Assembly (NCBI GenBank): GCA_011391115.1
Contig: JAABRC010000090.1
Span: forward strand, 1-7,485
Length of the DNA stretch: 7,485 nt
Reading direction: 5' to 3'
Origin: Candidatus Egaibacter danicus
GTDB taxonomy: Bacteria > Pseudomonadota > Gammaproteobacteria > Burkholderiales > Burkholderiaceae
Every line of letters begins with the position of its first letter. Positions within the stretch are counted from its first letter, which is position 1. Position numbers and translations under genes: made by a program. This document shows positions 1 through 6,647 of this stretch, in pieces. Below the pieces are notes generated by a model. That model saw nothing but the letters and a program-made list of their open reading frames with translations, ran no database searches and was not told where the DNA came from.

Positions 1-366
1 GCGCCCGATGCTGTTTTGACTGCAGGTACGACAAATGCCGCGGGTTTTATCTCGCCGCCAGTTGTTACGAGGGTCACGGCGGTGAGTGTACCTGCGGAAG
101 CGGGAATCACCGCGGCTGCGACGTCCGTCGCAACTGAGCGGGGTTTGCATGATGCCGGTTGGGAGCAAGATCTCGAAACCGAGGCGCTGGAGCTTCTGGT
201 CAGTGGCCGTCCGGACGTGTGGGATGCGCTCACACGGCGTTTTGAGTCCAGGCTGATTCATGCAGCACTACAAAACACCCGGGGGCGCCGCATCGAGGCG
301 GCGCAAAAACTGGGCATTGGCCGCAACACCATTACCCGCAAGATTCAGGAGCTGGGCCTGGAGTAA
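1..366 (+). CDS. glnG: Nitrogen regulation response regulator NtrC (NR-I), C-terminal part, 5' truncated by window
   Basis: The frame is open to the left edge, so this is the last 121 residues of a longer protein; the TTG at 16 is not a real start. The first ~70 residues form an Ala/Thr/Val-rich linker with no domain. The last ~50 form a Fis-type helix-turn-helix, with RGRRIEAAQKLGIGRNTITR as the recognisable core and the ending KIQELGLE. This ending is characteristic of betaproteobacterial NtrC, the sigma-54 activator that is phosphorylated by NtrB and switches on nitrogen-assimilation genes. The receiver and AAA+ domains must lie upstream, outside the window. The identification rests only on the DNA-binding end, so another NtrC-family activator is possible but less likely. 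TAA stop; no T-rich intrinsic terminator is visible in the 100 bp before ald. Confidence 0.85.
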   Translation, partial: APDAVLTAGTTNAAGFISPPVVTRVTAVSVPAEAGITAAATSVATERGLHDAGWEQDLETEALELLVSGRPDVWDALTRRFESRLIHAALQNTRGRRIEAAQKLGIGRNTITRKIQELGLE

Positions 367-431
367 ATCAGTTCTTCTAATGTTTTCTGAAATTAAGTAA
401 TAAACGTGTTTGATGGCCGGCAGCTGCGCAA

Positions 432-454
432 AATGGGTTTCCGTATTACCCATT
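432..454 (+). promoter_or_regulatory. Inverted repeat in the ald leader
   Basis: AATGGGT (432-438) and ACCCATT (448-454) are perfect 7-bp arms around a 9-nt spacer. The repeat ends 3 bases before the ald Shine-Dalgarno GGAGAG (458-463). It could be an operator half-site pair for a transcription factor or an RNA hairpin affecting ribosome access; it has no T-run, so it is not a terminator. The AT-rich stretch at 372-410 upstream holds a TAATAA (398-403) that could be a -10 element, but no convincing -35 accompanies it. Confidence 0.4.
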
Positions 455-467
455 ACCGGAGAGTCCC

Positions 468-1583
468 ATGCGCATCGGCGTTCCCAAGGAAATCAAAAAC
501 CATGAATACCGGGTTGGCCTGACCCCTGCCAGTGTGCGTGAACTGGTGGCGCAGGGCCACCAGGTTCTCGTTCAGCGTGATGCCGGCAGCGCCATTGGAC
601 TGGAAGATGCGCAGTATCAGGCGGCAGGTGCCGAAATCGTGAATGCGGCAGCTGCCGTGTTTGAGCGCGCCGACTTGGTGGTGAAGGTCAAGGAGCCGCA
701 GCCGCCGGAATGCGCGATGTTGCGACCGGGTCAGATTCTGTATACCTATTTGCATCTGGCGCCTGATCCCCGGCAGACGGCAGCGTTGATCAAATCAGGT
801 GCGATATGCATAGCGTATGAAACGATCACCGGGCCCGGAGGCGGTTTGCCGCTTTTGGCGCCGATGAGCGAGGTGGCCGGCCGTATGGCGATTCAAGCCG
901 GTGCAACCCATCTCGAAAAATCGCATGGTGGCCGTGGCCTGTTGCTGGGCGGCGTACCGGGCGTGGCAGCGGGCCATGTTGTGATCCTCGGTGCGGGTGT
1001 CGTCGGCAGCAACGCGCTGCAGATGGCGGTAGGCCTGGGCGCGCGGGTGACGGTGATTGACAAAAACATGGACCGTCTTCGTGCGCTGGACCTGGTCTTC
1101 GGTAACCGCATCAGTACGCTTTACTCCACGGAGTCCAGCATTGAAGACGCGGTGCTGGATGCCGACCTGGTTGTTGGCGGTGTGCTGGTGCCCGGCGCTG
1201 CAGCCCCCAAACTGGTCACCCGGGCACACATTGCCCGCATGAAGAAAGGCTCTGTGGTGGTGGATGTGGCAATTGACCAGGGTGGCTGCTTCGAGACATC
1301 CCACGCGACAACGCACGCCGAGCCCACTTATATGGTGGATGGCGTGGTGCATTACTGCGTCGCCAACATGCCGGGTGGCGTGGCGCGTACCTCAACCTTT
1401 GCCCTGAATAACGCCACGATTGGGCATGCGATGGCGCTGGCCAATAGAGGGTGGCAAGGGGCGCTACGTGACAACCAACATTTGCGTAATGGCCTGAACG
1501 TCTGTAAGGGCCACGTCACTTATGAGGCAGTGGCACGCGAACTGAATCTGCCATTCGTGAGCGCTGACGGCCTGCTGGACTGA
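468..1583 (+). CDS. ald: Alanine dehydrogenase (NAD-dependent)
   Basis: Catalyses reversible oxidative deamination of L-alanine to pyruvate and ammonia with NAD+, a cytoplasmic step linking alanine use to carbon and nitrogen supply. The 371 residues are the usual length. The N-terminus [20 protein letters not shown] is classic for the alanine dehydrogenase/PNT family. Substrate and catalytic residues fall where the family has them: Arg15, Lys75 (VKVKEP), His96 (TYLHLA) and Asp270 (VAIDQGG). The NAD-binding Rossmann loop is GAGVVG at 175-180, with Asp198 positioned for the cofactor ribose. Transhydrogenase alpha subunits share the fold but are longer. The start has GGAGAG four bases upstream. 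The gene lies 101 bp after ntrC, and its stop is 6 bp from the convergent xthA stop. No Lrp/AldR-type regulator gene is next to it in the window. Confidence 0.96.
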   Translation: MRIGVPKEIKNHEYRVGLTPASVRELVAQGHQVLVQRDAGSAIGLEDAQYQAAGAEIVNAAAAVFERADLVVKVKEPQPPECAMLRPGQILYTYLHLAPDPRQTAALIKSGAICIAYETITGPGGGLPLLAPMSEVAGRMAIQAGATHLEKSHGGRGLLLGGVPGVAAGHVVILGAGVVGSNALQMAVGLGARVTVIDKNMDRLRALDLVFGNRISTLYSTESSIEDAVLDADLVVGGVLVPGAAAPKLVTRAHIARMKKGSVVVDVAIDQGGCFETSHATTHAEPTYMVDGVVHYCVANMPGGVARTSTFALNNATIGHAMALANRGWQGALRDNQHLRNGLNVCKGHVTYEAVARELNLPFVSADGLLD

Positions 1584-1589
1584 TGGTGG

Positions 1590-2375
1590 TTACCCGAGGG
1601 TCAGTACCACTGGTGCGTGGTCACTGGGGCGTTCATTTTTCCGCGGATTTTTGTCAATCTGGCAGGCTTTTGCCAGAGGTCTCAACGCCTGACTGATCAA
1701 TATGTGATCAATACGCAGGCCACGGTTGCGACGAAAGGCGAAGTCACGGTAATCCCACCAGCTGTAGCTTTTTTCAGGTTGCTGAAAAAGCCTGAATGAA
1801 TCATGCAAGCCCAGCGCAACCAGTGCGCGCAGGTGGTAACGTTCCTCTTCCGTGCAGTGAATGGTGTCTTTCAGCGCAACAGGATCCCATACATCGGCAT
1901 CGTCAAACGTGATGTTGAAGTCCCCCATCAGCACCAGATTGGGGTGAGTGAGCAGTTCATTGCGTACCCAGTCTCGCAGGCCCTTGAGCCAGTTCATCTT
2001 GTAATCGAACTTGTCGCAGCCTGGCTCCTGCCCATTCGGGAAATAACCCCCAATGACACGAATGATCTGCTGTGGGTCGTTGTCTATTGTGAACGTGCCA
2101 CTGATGACCCGTGACATGTCATCGGAGAAGCCGGGAATGTTTTTGACCACGTCGGCCGCCGGCAAGCGAGACACCAGCGCCACGCCGTTGTAGGTTTTCT
2201 GGCCAAACCACTGTGCCGAATAGCCAGCTTGCGTGAACGCATCTACCGGAAATTTGTCATCGGTCAATTTGAGTTCCTGCAGCGCCAGAACATCGACTGG
2301 ATTCTGGACCAGCCAGTCCAGCACCTGGGGCAGACGAACGGTGAGTGAGTTGACGTTCCAGGTGGCAAGTTTCAT
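1590..2375 (-). CDS. xthA: Exodeoxyribonuclease III (AP endonuclease, ExoIII/EEP family)
   Basis: Base-excision-repair enzyme that cuts DNA 5' of abasic sites and removes 3' blocking groups, with 3'-5' exonuclease activity on duplex DNA and Mg2+ dependence. The 261 residues match the usual length. All family motifs are seen: WNVNS with Asn7, LQELK with Glu34, GGYFPNGQ with Tyr111, GDFNI with Asp152 and Asn154, RIDHIL with Asp223, and SDHAPV with Asp252/His253. MKLATWNVNS is the canonical N-terminus, which supports the ATG at 2375 even though no good Shine-Dalgarno precedes it. Its stop faces the ald stop 6 bp away, with no clear intrinsic terminator between them. It reads away from the csbD terminator and probably has its own promoter in 2376-2484, though none stands out. 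Confidence 0.95.
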   Translation of the reverse strand: MKLATWNVNSLTVRLPQVLDWLVQNPVDVLALQELKLTDDKFPVDAFTQAGYSAQWFGQKTYNGVALVSRLPAADVVKNIPGFSDDMSRVISGTFTIDNDPQQIIRVIGGYFPNGQEPGCDKFDYKMNWLKGLRDWVRNELLTHPNLVLMGDFNITFDDADVWDPVALKDTIHCTEEERYHLRALVALGLHDSFRLFQQPEKSYSWWDYRDFAFRRNRGLRIDHILISQALRPLAKACQIDKNPRKNERPSDHAPVVLTLG

Positions 2376-2482
2376 GAAATGGCAGATGAAGTGATCGATT
2401 TAAGGCAGCTCGTCGCAGCGTCATTATTCCACCCCCATGCAGCTGCGGTTTCCCGCGCCTGAACGGTCAAGGCAGTGCAAGG

Positions 2483-2520
2483 AAAAGAGCCCCGGCTTCG
2501 CATGCGAAACCGGGGCTCTT
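2483..2520 (-). terminator. Rho-independent terminator of the csbD-like gene
   Basis: AAGAGCCCCGG (2485-2495) and CCGGGGCTCTT (2510-2520) form a perfect 11-bp GC-rich stem. The stem is capped by the palindrome TTCGCATGCGAA (2497-2508), which extends it after one C/A mismatch. Read on the - strand, the hairpin ends in a run of four T (complement of 2483-2486). It lies 27 bp after the csbD stop, the right place to end that transcript. On the + strand only CTCTTGAG follows, so it is probably one-directional. Confidence 0.88.
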
Positions 2521-2547
2521 GAGACGGTGCCTGTTGTCAGCAGAGAA

Positions 2548-2781
2548 TTAGGCAGTGTCCTTGTCCTTTGCGAACCAGGAATCTGTTGCCTTCCGTTCCC
2601 ACTCCGCCAATTGCTTTTCGGCCTCGTCCTTGGCCACGCCATAGCGTTCCTGGATTTTTCCGGCAAGCTGGTCGCGACGACCTGCGATAACGTCGAGATC
2701 GTCATCAGTCAGCTTGCCCCATTGCTCTTTCGCCTGCCCAGTGACTTGTTTCCAGTTACCTTGAATGCGGTCCCAGTTCAT
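2548..2781 (-). CDS. CsbD-family stress-response protein
   Basis: A 77-residue, highly charged, Lys/Glu/Asp/Trp-rich helical protein with no signal peptide or membrane segment. The opening MNWDRIQGNWKQVTGQAKEQ and the following WGKLTDDDL and AGRRDQLAGKIQERYG blocks are the CsbD family signature. CsbD of Bacillus is induced by general stress through sigma-B, and proteobacterial homologues are commonly stationary-phase or osmotic-stress induced; the molecular role is unknown. The start is well supported: AAGGAGAT (complement of 2786-2793) sits 4 bases upstream of the ATG. It lies 54 bp downstream of the BON lipoprotein gene on the same strand. A T7 run (complement of 2804-2810) lies in that gap without a convincing stem, so read-through from the upstream gene is likely. 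Confidence 0.92.
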   Translation of the reverse strand: MNWDRIQGNWKQVTGQAKEQWGKLTDDDLDVIAGRRDQLAGKIQERYGVAKDEAEKQLAEWERKATDSWFAKDKDTA

Positions 2782-2835
2782 GAGAATCTCCTTGAATGTG
2801 AATAAAAAAATTCAGCCCAGTATTAATGACCTGAT

Positions 2836-3150
2836 TTAAGGACGGATGGTGATTTCGTTCTTGACCATCTTCACGCCGCTCACGCCACGCGCAATGTTTT
2901 CTGCGGTAACTTTTTCAGTTGCATTCTTGGCGAAGCCTGACAACATGACGACGCCGTTTAACGTTTCAACACTGATCGCCGCGGCATCGACCTGTTTGTT
3001 TTCGACGAAGCGTGACTTGATGAGTGTGGTAATACCGGCATCGTCGACATAGGCGCCAACAGTTTCCTGCCCGCGGGTGACGGCACAACCGGTGGCAGTG
3101 AGCAGTGCAATGGCGGTAGCGATGGCGAGTAGTGGGGTTCGAATTTGCAT
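2836..3150 (-). CDS. BON-domain lipoprotein (OsmY/hyperosmotic-type)
   Basis: A 104-residue exported lipoprotein with one BON domain, a small fold thought to bind phospholipid and stabilise membranes during osmotic stress. Residues 1-21 are a signal peptide with Arg4 and a hydrophobic core, ending in a lipobox-like ATGC with Cys22. Ala at +2 favours the outer membrane by the Asp+2 rule. Residues ~34-104 are the BON domain: a helix containing IKSRFVENKQVD, the strand SVETLNGVVMLSGF, a helix NATEKVTAENIARGV, and the closing strand VKMVKNEITI. The frame is open upstream to 3339. The ATG at 3150 is chosen because it begins the signal peptide and has GGAGAT (complement of 3156-3161) 5 bases away. 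It is followed by csbD and probably cotranscribed with it. Confidence 0.92.
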   Translation of the reverse strand: MQIRTPLLAIATAIALLTATGCAVTRGQETVGAYVDDAGITTLIKSRFVENKQVDAAAISVETLNGVVMLSGFAKNATEKVTAENIARGVSGVKMVKNEITIRP

Positions 3151-3559
3151 GGTAAATCTCCAGTAGAAATGATTGATCGGAAAAGCTTGACTGGATGGTG
3201 ATGAGCCCCACCACCCATGGGCGGGAAAATGATGGTCCTTAGCCAAACCGATGAATGAACTATATGAGCGCTGGTTCCCGGTAGCCATCGGTGGTTGGCT
3301 CGTGAATGTGTAGGACATGGCCGCGTGCCGGCGTCGCAATGTCCGGGGCGGTTAGCCGGGGTTAGTTGCTTCAAACGCTCGTCGTTGAGTCCTGTAGGAG
3401 CAGGACTACCCTGAAAGCCGGTTGCCGCTGATGGTGACCCGCATTGCCTGAGCCGAAGATCACTCTGTGCTCGCCGGTTGAGCTGCGTGGACCACGGTGC
3501 CCGCAGTTATGTCAACCACGTACAAGACCTGATCTGTTCAAAACTTCGAGGAGAGCCGC
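3151..3559. other. Divergent intergenic region between the BON lipoprotein and DUF3309 genes
   Basis: About 410 bp with no supported coding sequence; open frames here lack ribosome binding sites and family features. It should hold promoters for both flanking genes, but I see no convincing -35/-10 pair. Visible structure: a near-palindrome centred on CCCATGGG at about 3214-3221; an imperfect tandem repeat, CCGGGG-CG-GTTAG then CCGGGG-TTAG (3343-3365); a small hairpin with a bulged A (3371-3388) that abuts the hairpin listed separately; and the interrupted palindrome CGTGG-A-CCACG (3486-3496), 52 bp before the DUF3309 ribosome binding site. Confidence 0.6.
3388..3407. other. Perfect hairpin with AGGA-containing hexaloop
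   Basis: AGTCCTG (3388-3394) and CAGGACT (3401-3407) form a 7-bp stem around the 6-nt loop TAGGAG. In a + strand transcript the loop shows AGGA, like hexaloop sites bound by CsrA/RsmA proteins. It lies about 150 bp before the DUF3309 start, so it would need a long leader or a separate small RNA. The TGTAGGAGC core also resembles the head of REP elements in other proteobacteria, but no second copy is seen in the window. Confidence 0.35.
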
Positions 3560-3718
3560 ATGAGCTTGGGAACCATACTGTTGATTATTTTGATTCTGAT
3601 GTTGATCGGTGCCATGCCGAGCTGGCCGCACAGCAGGAGTTGGGGCTATGGACCCAGCGGCGGATTGGGATTGGTTGTGATCATCATTCTGATCTTGCTC
3701 GTAACGGGGCGGCTGTGA
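3560..3718 (+). CDS. DUF3309 family small membrane protein
   Basis: A 52-residue protein of unknown function. It starts MSLGTILLIILILMLIGAMP, a hydrophobic helix. A short conserved polar stretch follows, SWPHSRSWGYGPSGG (21-35), then a second hydrophobic helix at about 36-49 (LGLVVIIILILLV) and the end TGRL. The order of helix, WPHSRSWGYGPSGG-like loop and helix is what I recognise as DUF3309, a family common in Proteobacteria; a hairpin in the inner membrane is the simplest topology. The start has GAGGAG (3548-3553) with 6-base spacing, a strong ribosome binding site. A longer frame covering the same bases (3478-3777) lacks such a signal and is a shadow. The phospholipase D-like gene follows on the same strand 75 bp later. 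Confidence 0.88.
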   Translation: MSLGTILLIILILMLIGAMPSWPHSRSWGYGPSGGLGLVVIIILILLVTGRL

Positions 3719-3750
3719 TTGGTGACTCCTACCGATTAGGTCGACAAACC

Positions 3751-3773
3751 ATGCGGAAACCGGCTTTCCGCAT
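3751..3773 (+). other. Intergenic hairpin between the DUF3309 and phospholipase D-like genes
   Basis: ATGCGGAAA (3751-3759) and TTTCCGCAT (3765-3773) form a perfect 9-bp stem with the 5-nt loop CCGGC. No T-run follows on either strand, so it is not a standard intrinsic terminator. It could protect the 3' end of the DUF3309 message, attenuate transcription into the next gene, or influence that gene's translation, as it ends 20 bases before its ATG. Confidence 0.45.
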
Positions 3774-3793
3774 CTGAGCCAAAGTCCGCCAGA

Positions 3794-5197
3794 ATGGCCA
3801 CTGCTACCAACCCGCTGCGATTGAGCCGACTACCTGGCTTTTTCCTGGTCGTGTTGTTTGGTACCACGGGCTGCGGGAGTCTGCCGACCATCGTTCCTGA
3901 TCTGGCTCAACATGCGGACACACGCATGCAACTGGAAGGCTCACAGGGACCGTTATCTGTAATGCAGAGCAAGGTGATCCTGGAACGCCTGGCCAGCCGT
4001 GGCCAGGAAACCAACATATTTGATCGCCATCTGGCACTCGAGGAAGCCATCGCTGGCAGTCCCTTGACCACTGGCAACCAGGTTGTGCTGCTTCAGGATG
4101 GCCCGGCCACCTACCAGGCCATGCTGGCAGCCATCATGGCGGCTCAGGATCACATCAATCTGGAGACCTACATTCTGGATGATGACGAGGTGGGTCAGCG
4201 GTTTGCCCAGGCACTGCTGGAGAAGCAGCAACAGGGCGTGCAGGTCAACCTCATTCATGACGGTGCAGGTACATTCAGTACTCCGGCAACATTTTTCAAG
4301 CGGTTGACCGACCAGGGGATCAACGTGCTTGAGTTCAACCCCATCAATCCTTTGACGGCGCGCAAGGAATGGGAGTTGAACCAGCGTGATCACCGCAAGT
4401 TGCTGATTGTCGATGGACTTACGGCCTTTCTGGGCGGTATCAATATCAGCAGTGTGTATTCCGGTGGTTCGTTTAGCCAGAGTTCACGTGTTCCAAAGGA
4501 CGGTAGCCTCGCCTGGCGCGATACAGATCTGCAACTGCGCGGATCTGTGGTCGCCGAATTTCAGAAGCTGTTTCTAGCAACCTGGGAAAAGCAAAAGGGA
4601 TCACCATTGCCGGCGAAAAACTACTTTCCACCTCCAGAGAATGCCGGCCGCGAGGTGGTACGGGCCATAGGCAGTTCACCTGACGAACCCTTCAGCCTGA
4701 TCTATGCCACGCTGCTTTCGGCAATCGGCAGCGCTGAAACCAGCATACACCTGACCAATGCCTATTTCGCGCCAGATCCGCAGCTGCTTGCAGCGCTGAA
4801 AGCGGCAGCCGCGCGCGGGGTTGATGTGAAGCTGATCCTGCCCAGCCAGACCGACTCATGGCTGGTATTTCACGCGGGGCGCGGCTATTACAGCCCTCTG
4901 TTGCAGGCGGGGATAAAAATATATGAACGGCGAGGTGTCATTCTCCATTCCAAGACGGCACTGATCGATGGCGTGTGGGCAACAGTAGGGTCAACCAATC
5001 TGGACTGGCGCAGTTTTTTGCATAACGATGAGTTGAATGCGGTCGTTTTGGGCGCTGAATTTGGCAACCAGATTCAGGCTATGTTCGAGAAGGATCTTGC
5101 CGCTTCCGATGAGGTCACACCCGAAAAATGGGAGAGCCGCGCATTGAACCTGCGAGTCAAGGAGTTGTTTGCCCGGCTTTGGGAGTACTGGTTGTAG
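3794..5197 (+). CDS. Phospholipase D / cardiolipin synthase-like lipoprotein
   Basis: A 467-residue phospholipase D superfamily protein, probably transferring phosphatidyl groups (cardiolipin synthase-like) or hydrolysing phospholipid. Two HKD motifs are intact: H200-x-K202-x4-D207 in RDHRKLLIVDG followed by GGINIS, and H385-x-K387-x4-D392 in LHSKTALIDG followed by GSTNLDWRSF. Each pairs with an Asn/Ser strand as in the family. The first half has NLETYILDDDEVG (122-134), typical of bacterial cardiolipin synthases. Unlike ClsA there are no two N-terminal membrane helices. Instead residues ~13-26 form a lipoprotein signal ending GTTGC, with Cys27 as the acylation site and Gly at +2 (outer-membrane type). 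The ATG at 3794 gives this signal peptide and an in-frame TAG lies upstream at 3737, but its ribosome binding site is weak. The exact reaction is inferred. Its stop is 11 bp from the convergent transglutaminase-like gene. Confidence 0.9.
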   Translation: MATATNPLRLSRLPGFFLVVLFGTTGCGSLPTIVPDLAQHADTRMQLEGSQGPLSVMQSKVILERLASRGQETNIFDRHLALEEAIAGSPLTTGNQVVLLQDGPATYQAMLAAIMAAQDHINLETYILDDDEVGQRFAQALLEKQQQGVQVNLIHDGAGTFSTPATFFKRLTDQGINVLEFNPINPLTARKEWELNQRDHRKLLIVDGLTAFLGGINISSVYSGGSFSQSSRVPKDGSLAWRDTDLQLRGSVVAEFQKLFLATWEKQKGSPLPAKNYFPPPENAGREVVRAIGSSPDEPFSLIYATLLSAIGSAETSIHLTNAYFAPDPQLLAALKAAAARGVDVKLILPSQTDSWLVFHAGRGYYSPLLQAGIKIYERRGVILHSKTALIDGVWATVGSTNLDWRSFLHNDELNAVVLGAEFGNQIQAMFEKDLAASDEVTPEKWESRALNLRVKELFARLWEYWL

Positions 5198-5208
5198 GTC
5201 GTGCCGCG

Positions 5209-6093
5209 TTAGCGCCGCCGGTGTATCTTTACGTCGACGCTCATTCCAAGAAAGTCCCCCGGAAATCCGGTCCATGAGCCACTTACGGGGGATGCCAGGC
5301 TGGCGTGCCGCGCTACGCCGACACGAATCAAATCAGTGCGGTCAATCAGGTTGTTGGTTGGATCGAAGGGAATCCACCCGGCGCCAGGCAGATAGACTTG
5401 TACCCACGCATGGGTGGTGCCGGTTGTGGCAACAGGCAGCGAGCCGTCGTCAAGCCATGGGGTGTACAGATAGCCAGAAACAAATCGCGCAGCATAACCA
5501 AGGTGGCGCGCTGCTTCGATCATCAACGTAGCAAAATCACGGCAGGTGCCGCTTCGGAGTTCCAGCGTGCGATGCGGTGTCTGGACACCTTCCTCGAATC
5601 GTGGCAGATACTGCATGTGGCTACGGATGAATTGCGTCAGGTTCACCAGCAGCTGGCGCGAACCAGTCTCACCGGTACTAACCGAGAACTGTGTCGCCCA
5701 TGCGTTGATGATGCCATCCGGATCGTTGTAGTACGGACTGATGTAATGTGCCAGCACCAGCCGCTCTTCGTCGTTGTATGCGAATGGATAGGTTCGTGCG
5801 TGAGGGCTCAGGGGAAAGTCCAGTGCGGGCGTACCGGTGTGTTCGACAGAAAAAGAACACACCACCTTCAACTCAGTGGCAGGACTTTGTGGCTGAACAA
5901 GCGCGACAGAGTTGGAATAAACGTCCTGTATCAAGCGGATATCCTGCGGGGCAGGGGTCACGGTCATATCCGTTGCCAGTACCCTCAGGTCATGACTGTC
6001 TCGCGGTCGAAACAATACACGGTGCTCGCCAAGCGCCACCATCTGAGCGTAGCGGTAGTGCGTGGTGTGGGTGATATCAAAAAAAACTGACAC
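5209..6093 (-). CDS. Transglutaminase-like family protein with bacterial transglutaminase N-terminal domain
   Basis: A 294-residue, probably cytoplasmic protein; no signal peptide or membrane segment is seen. Residues ~1-85 are the beta-rich bacterial transglutaminase-like N-terminal region (ITHTTHYRYAQMVALGEHRV). The catalytic core carries the triad Cys184 (SGTCRDFATLM), His228 (TTHAWVQVYLPG) and Asp244 (WIPFDPTNN). Members of this fold are mostly cysteine proteases or peptidases rather than true transglutaminases; the substrate is unknown. The usual partners (alpha-E protein, ATP-grasp ligase) are absent here. The start is the GTG at 6093; no ATG or good Shine-Dalgarno is nearby, so it could lie further upstream. 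Codons 3-5 contain a run of eight T. It is 71 bp downstream of the 160-residue membrane protein gene on the same strand, so cotranscription is possible. Confidence 0.9.
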   Translation of the reverse strand: MSVFFDITHTTHYRYAQMVALGEHRVLFRPRDSHDLRVLATDMTVTPAPQDIRLIQDVYSNSVALVQPQSPATELKVVCSFSVEHTGTPALDFPLSPHARTYPFAYNDEERLVLAHYISPYYNDPDGIINAWATQFSVSTGETGSRQLLVNLTQFIRSHMQYLPRFEEGVQTPHRTLELRSGTCRDFATLMIEAARHLGYAARFVSGYLYTPWLDDGSLPVATTGTTHAWVQVYLPGAGWIPFDPTNNLIDRTDLIRVGVARHASLASPVSGSWTGFPGDFLGMSVDVKIHRRR

Positions 6094-6164
6094 TTCTGTG
6101 ATCTTGAAACTGTCCGCCAGTTGAGCTAGTGAGAGGAAGCTGGTTTCTGCCTCATGGAGTCAGC

Positions 6165-6647
6165 TTACAGGACTGGGCCTTTCGTCTTCGTCTGTTGCAT
6201 CAAGGACATCAGCATCTTCATCCACGATTGAGGCGGTACCTGCGCAGCGGCTGTAGCTACTATTTGGGGTATCAGCCCAGCGAACAGGGCCGGTGTGAGA
6301 AGCCAGCGCCACGGCTGGCTCCTGACAAATAGCACCCCCATTACGGCAGCGCCAGCGACCAAGCCGACCGGATGACGTTGTGCCAGCGGTTGAATCACTG
6401 CTTTGACCGTGTCTGCCGCTGATATGCAGACAAGACGCAGAGGATGAACTGCCCACCAGACATTGAGAGTCTGAAGCAGGACTGGCGCGCCAGGGATCGA
6501 TTTCAGACCGTCAAACCATGCTGGCGCAGAAATACCCTGCGCGGTTTTCGAAAGACTGCTATGTGGGCCTGAGTGTTCGCGCATCGCCTGGCACAGTCGT
6601 TCGCGGGACATTGCCAACCGCTCTGAGGCCGTAACCAGATTGCTCAC
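6165..6647 (-). CDS. Uncharacterised membrane protein, third gene of the DUF883/holin-X cluster
   Basis: A 160-residue protein of no family I can name with confidence. Residues 1-50 are polar, with a charged helix at the start (ASERLAMSRERLCQAMREHS). Residues ~54-90 are amphipathic. Two adjacent hydrophobic segments follow at ~93-108 (HPVGLVAGAAVMGVLFV) and ~113-134 (WRWLLTPALFAGLIPQIVAT), joined by RSQPWRW. The start is a GTG whose first four bases, GTGA, contain the TGA stop of the preceding gene, which implies translational coupling; the GTG lacks a strong site of its own. By position it corresponds to yqjK in the enterobacterial yqjD-yqjE-yqjK group, and the start is faintly YqjK-like, but the C-terminal half is not; equivalence is inferred from order only. 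Confidence 0.8.
   Translation of the reverse strand: MSNLVTASERLAMSRERLCQAMREHSGPHSSLSKTAQGISAPAWFDGLKSIPGAPVLLQTLNVWWAVHPLRLVCISAADTVKAVIQPLAQRHPVGLVAGAAVMGVLFVRSQPWRWLLTPALFAGLIPQIVATAAAQVPPQSWMKMLMSLMQQTKTKGPVL

Noticed and set aside
795..1352. 185-codon open frame on - inside ald
   Set aside because: Antisense to the Rossmann domain of ald; His/Cys/Arg-rich with no domain features or start signal.
1803..2114. 103-codon open frame on + inside xthA
   Set aside because: Antisense to the exonuclease III active-site region; no start signal or domain.
3151..3339. N-terminal extension of the BON lipoprotein (63 more codons)
   Set aside because: It would bury the signal peptide and lipobox inside the protein; the ATG at 3150 has its own GGAGAT site.
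3478..3777. 99-codon open frame on + over the DUF3309 gene
   Set aside because: No ribosome binding site and no family features, and it overlaps in another frame the shorter gene that has both.
5305..6090. 261-codon open frame on + opposite the transglutaminase-like gene
   Set aside because: It is fully antisense to a gene with intact catalytic motifs, has no ribosome binding site or recognisable domain, and its Arg/Gln/Cys-rich composition is that of a shadow frame.
6589..6604. Sigma-54-like match TGGCAC-N5-TTCGC on +
   Set aside because: Lies inside a coding region on the opposite strand, misses the GC of the -12 box, and has no + strand gene downstream to drive.
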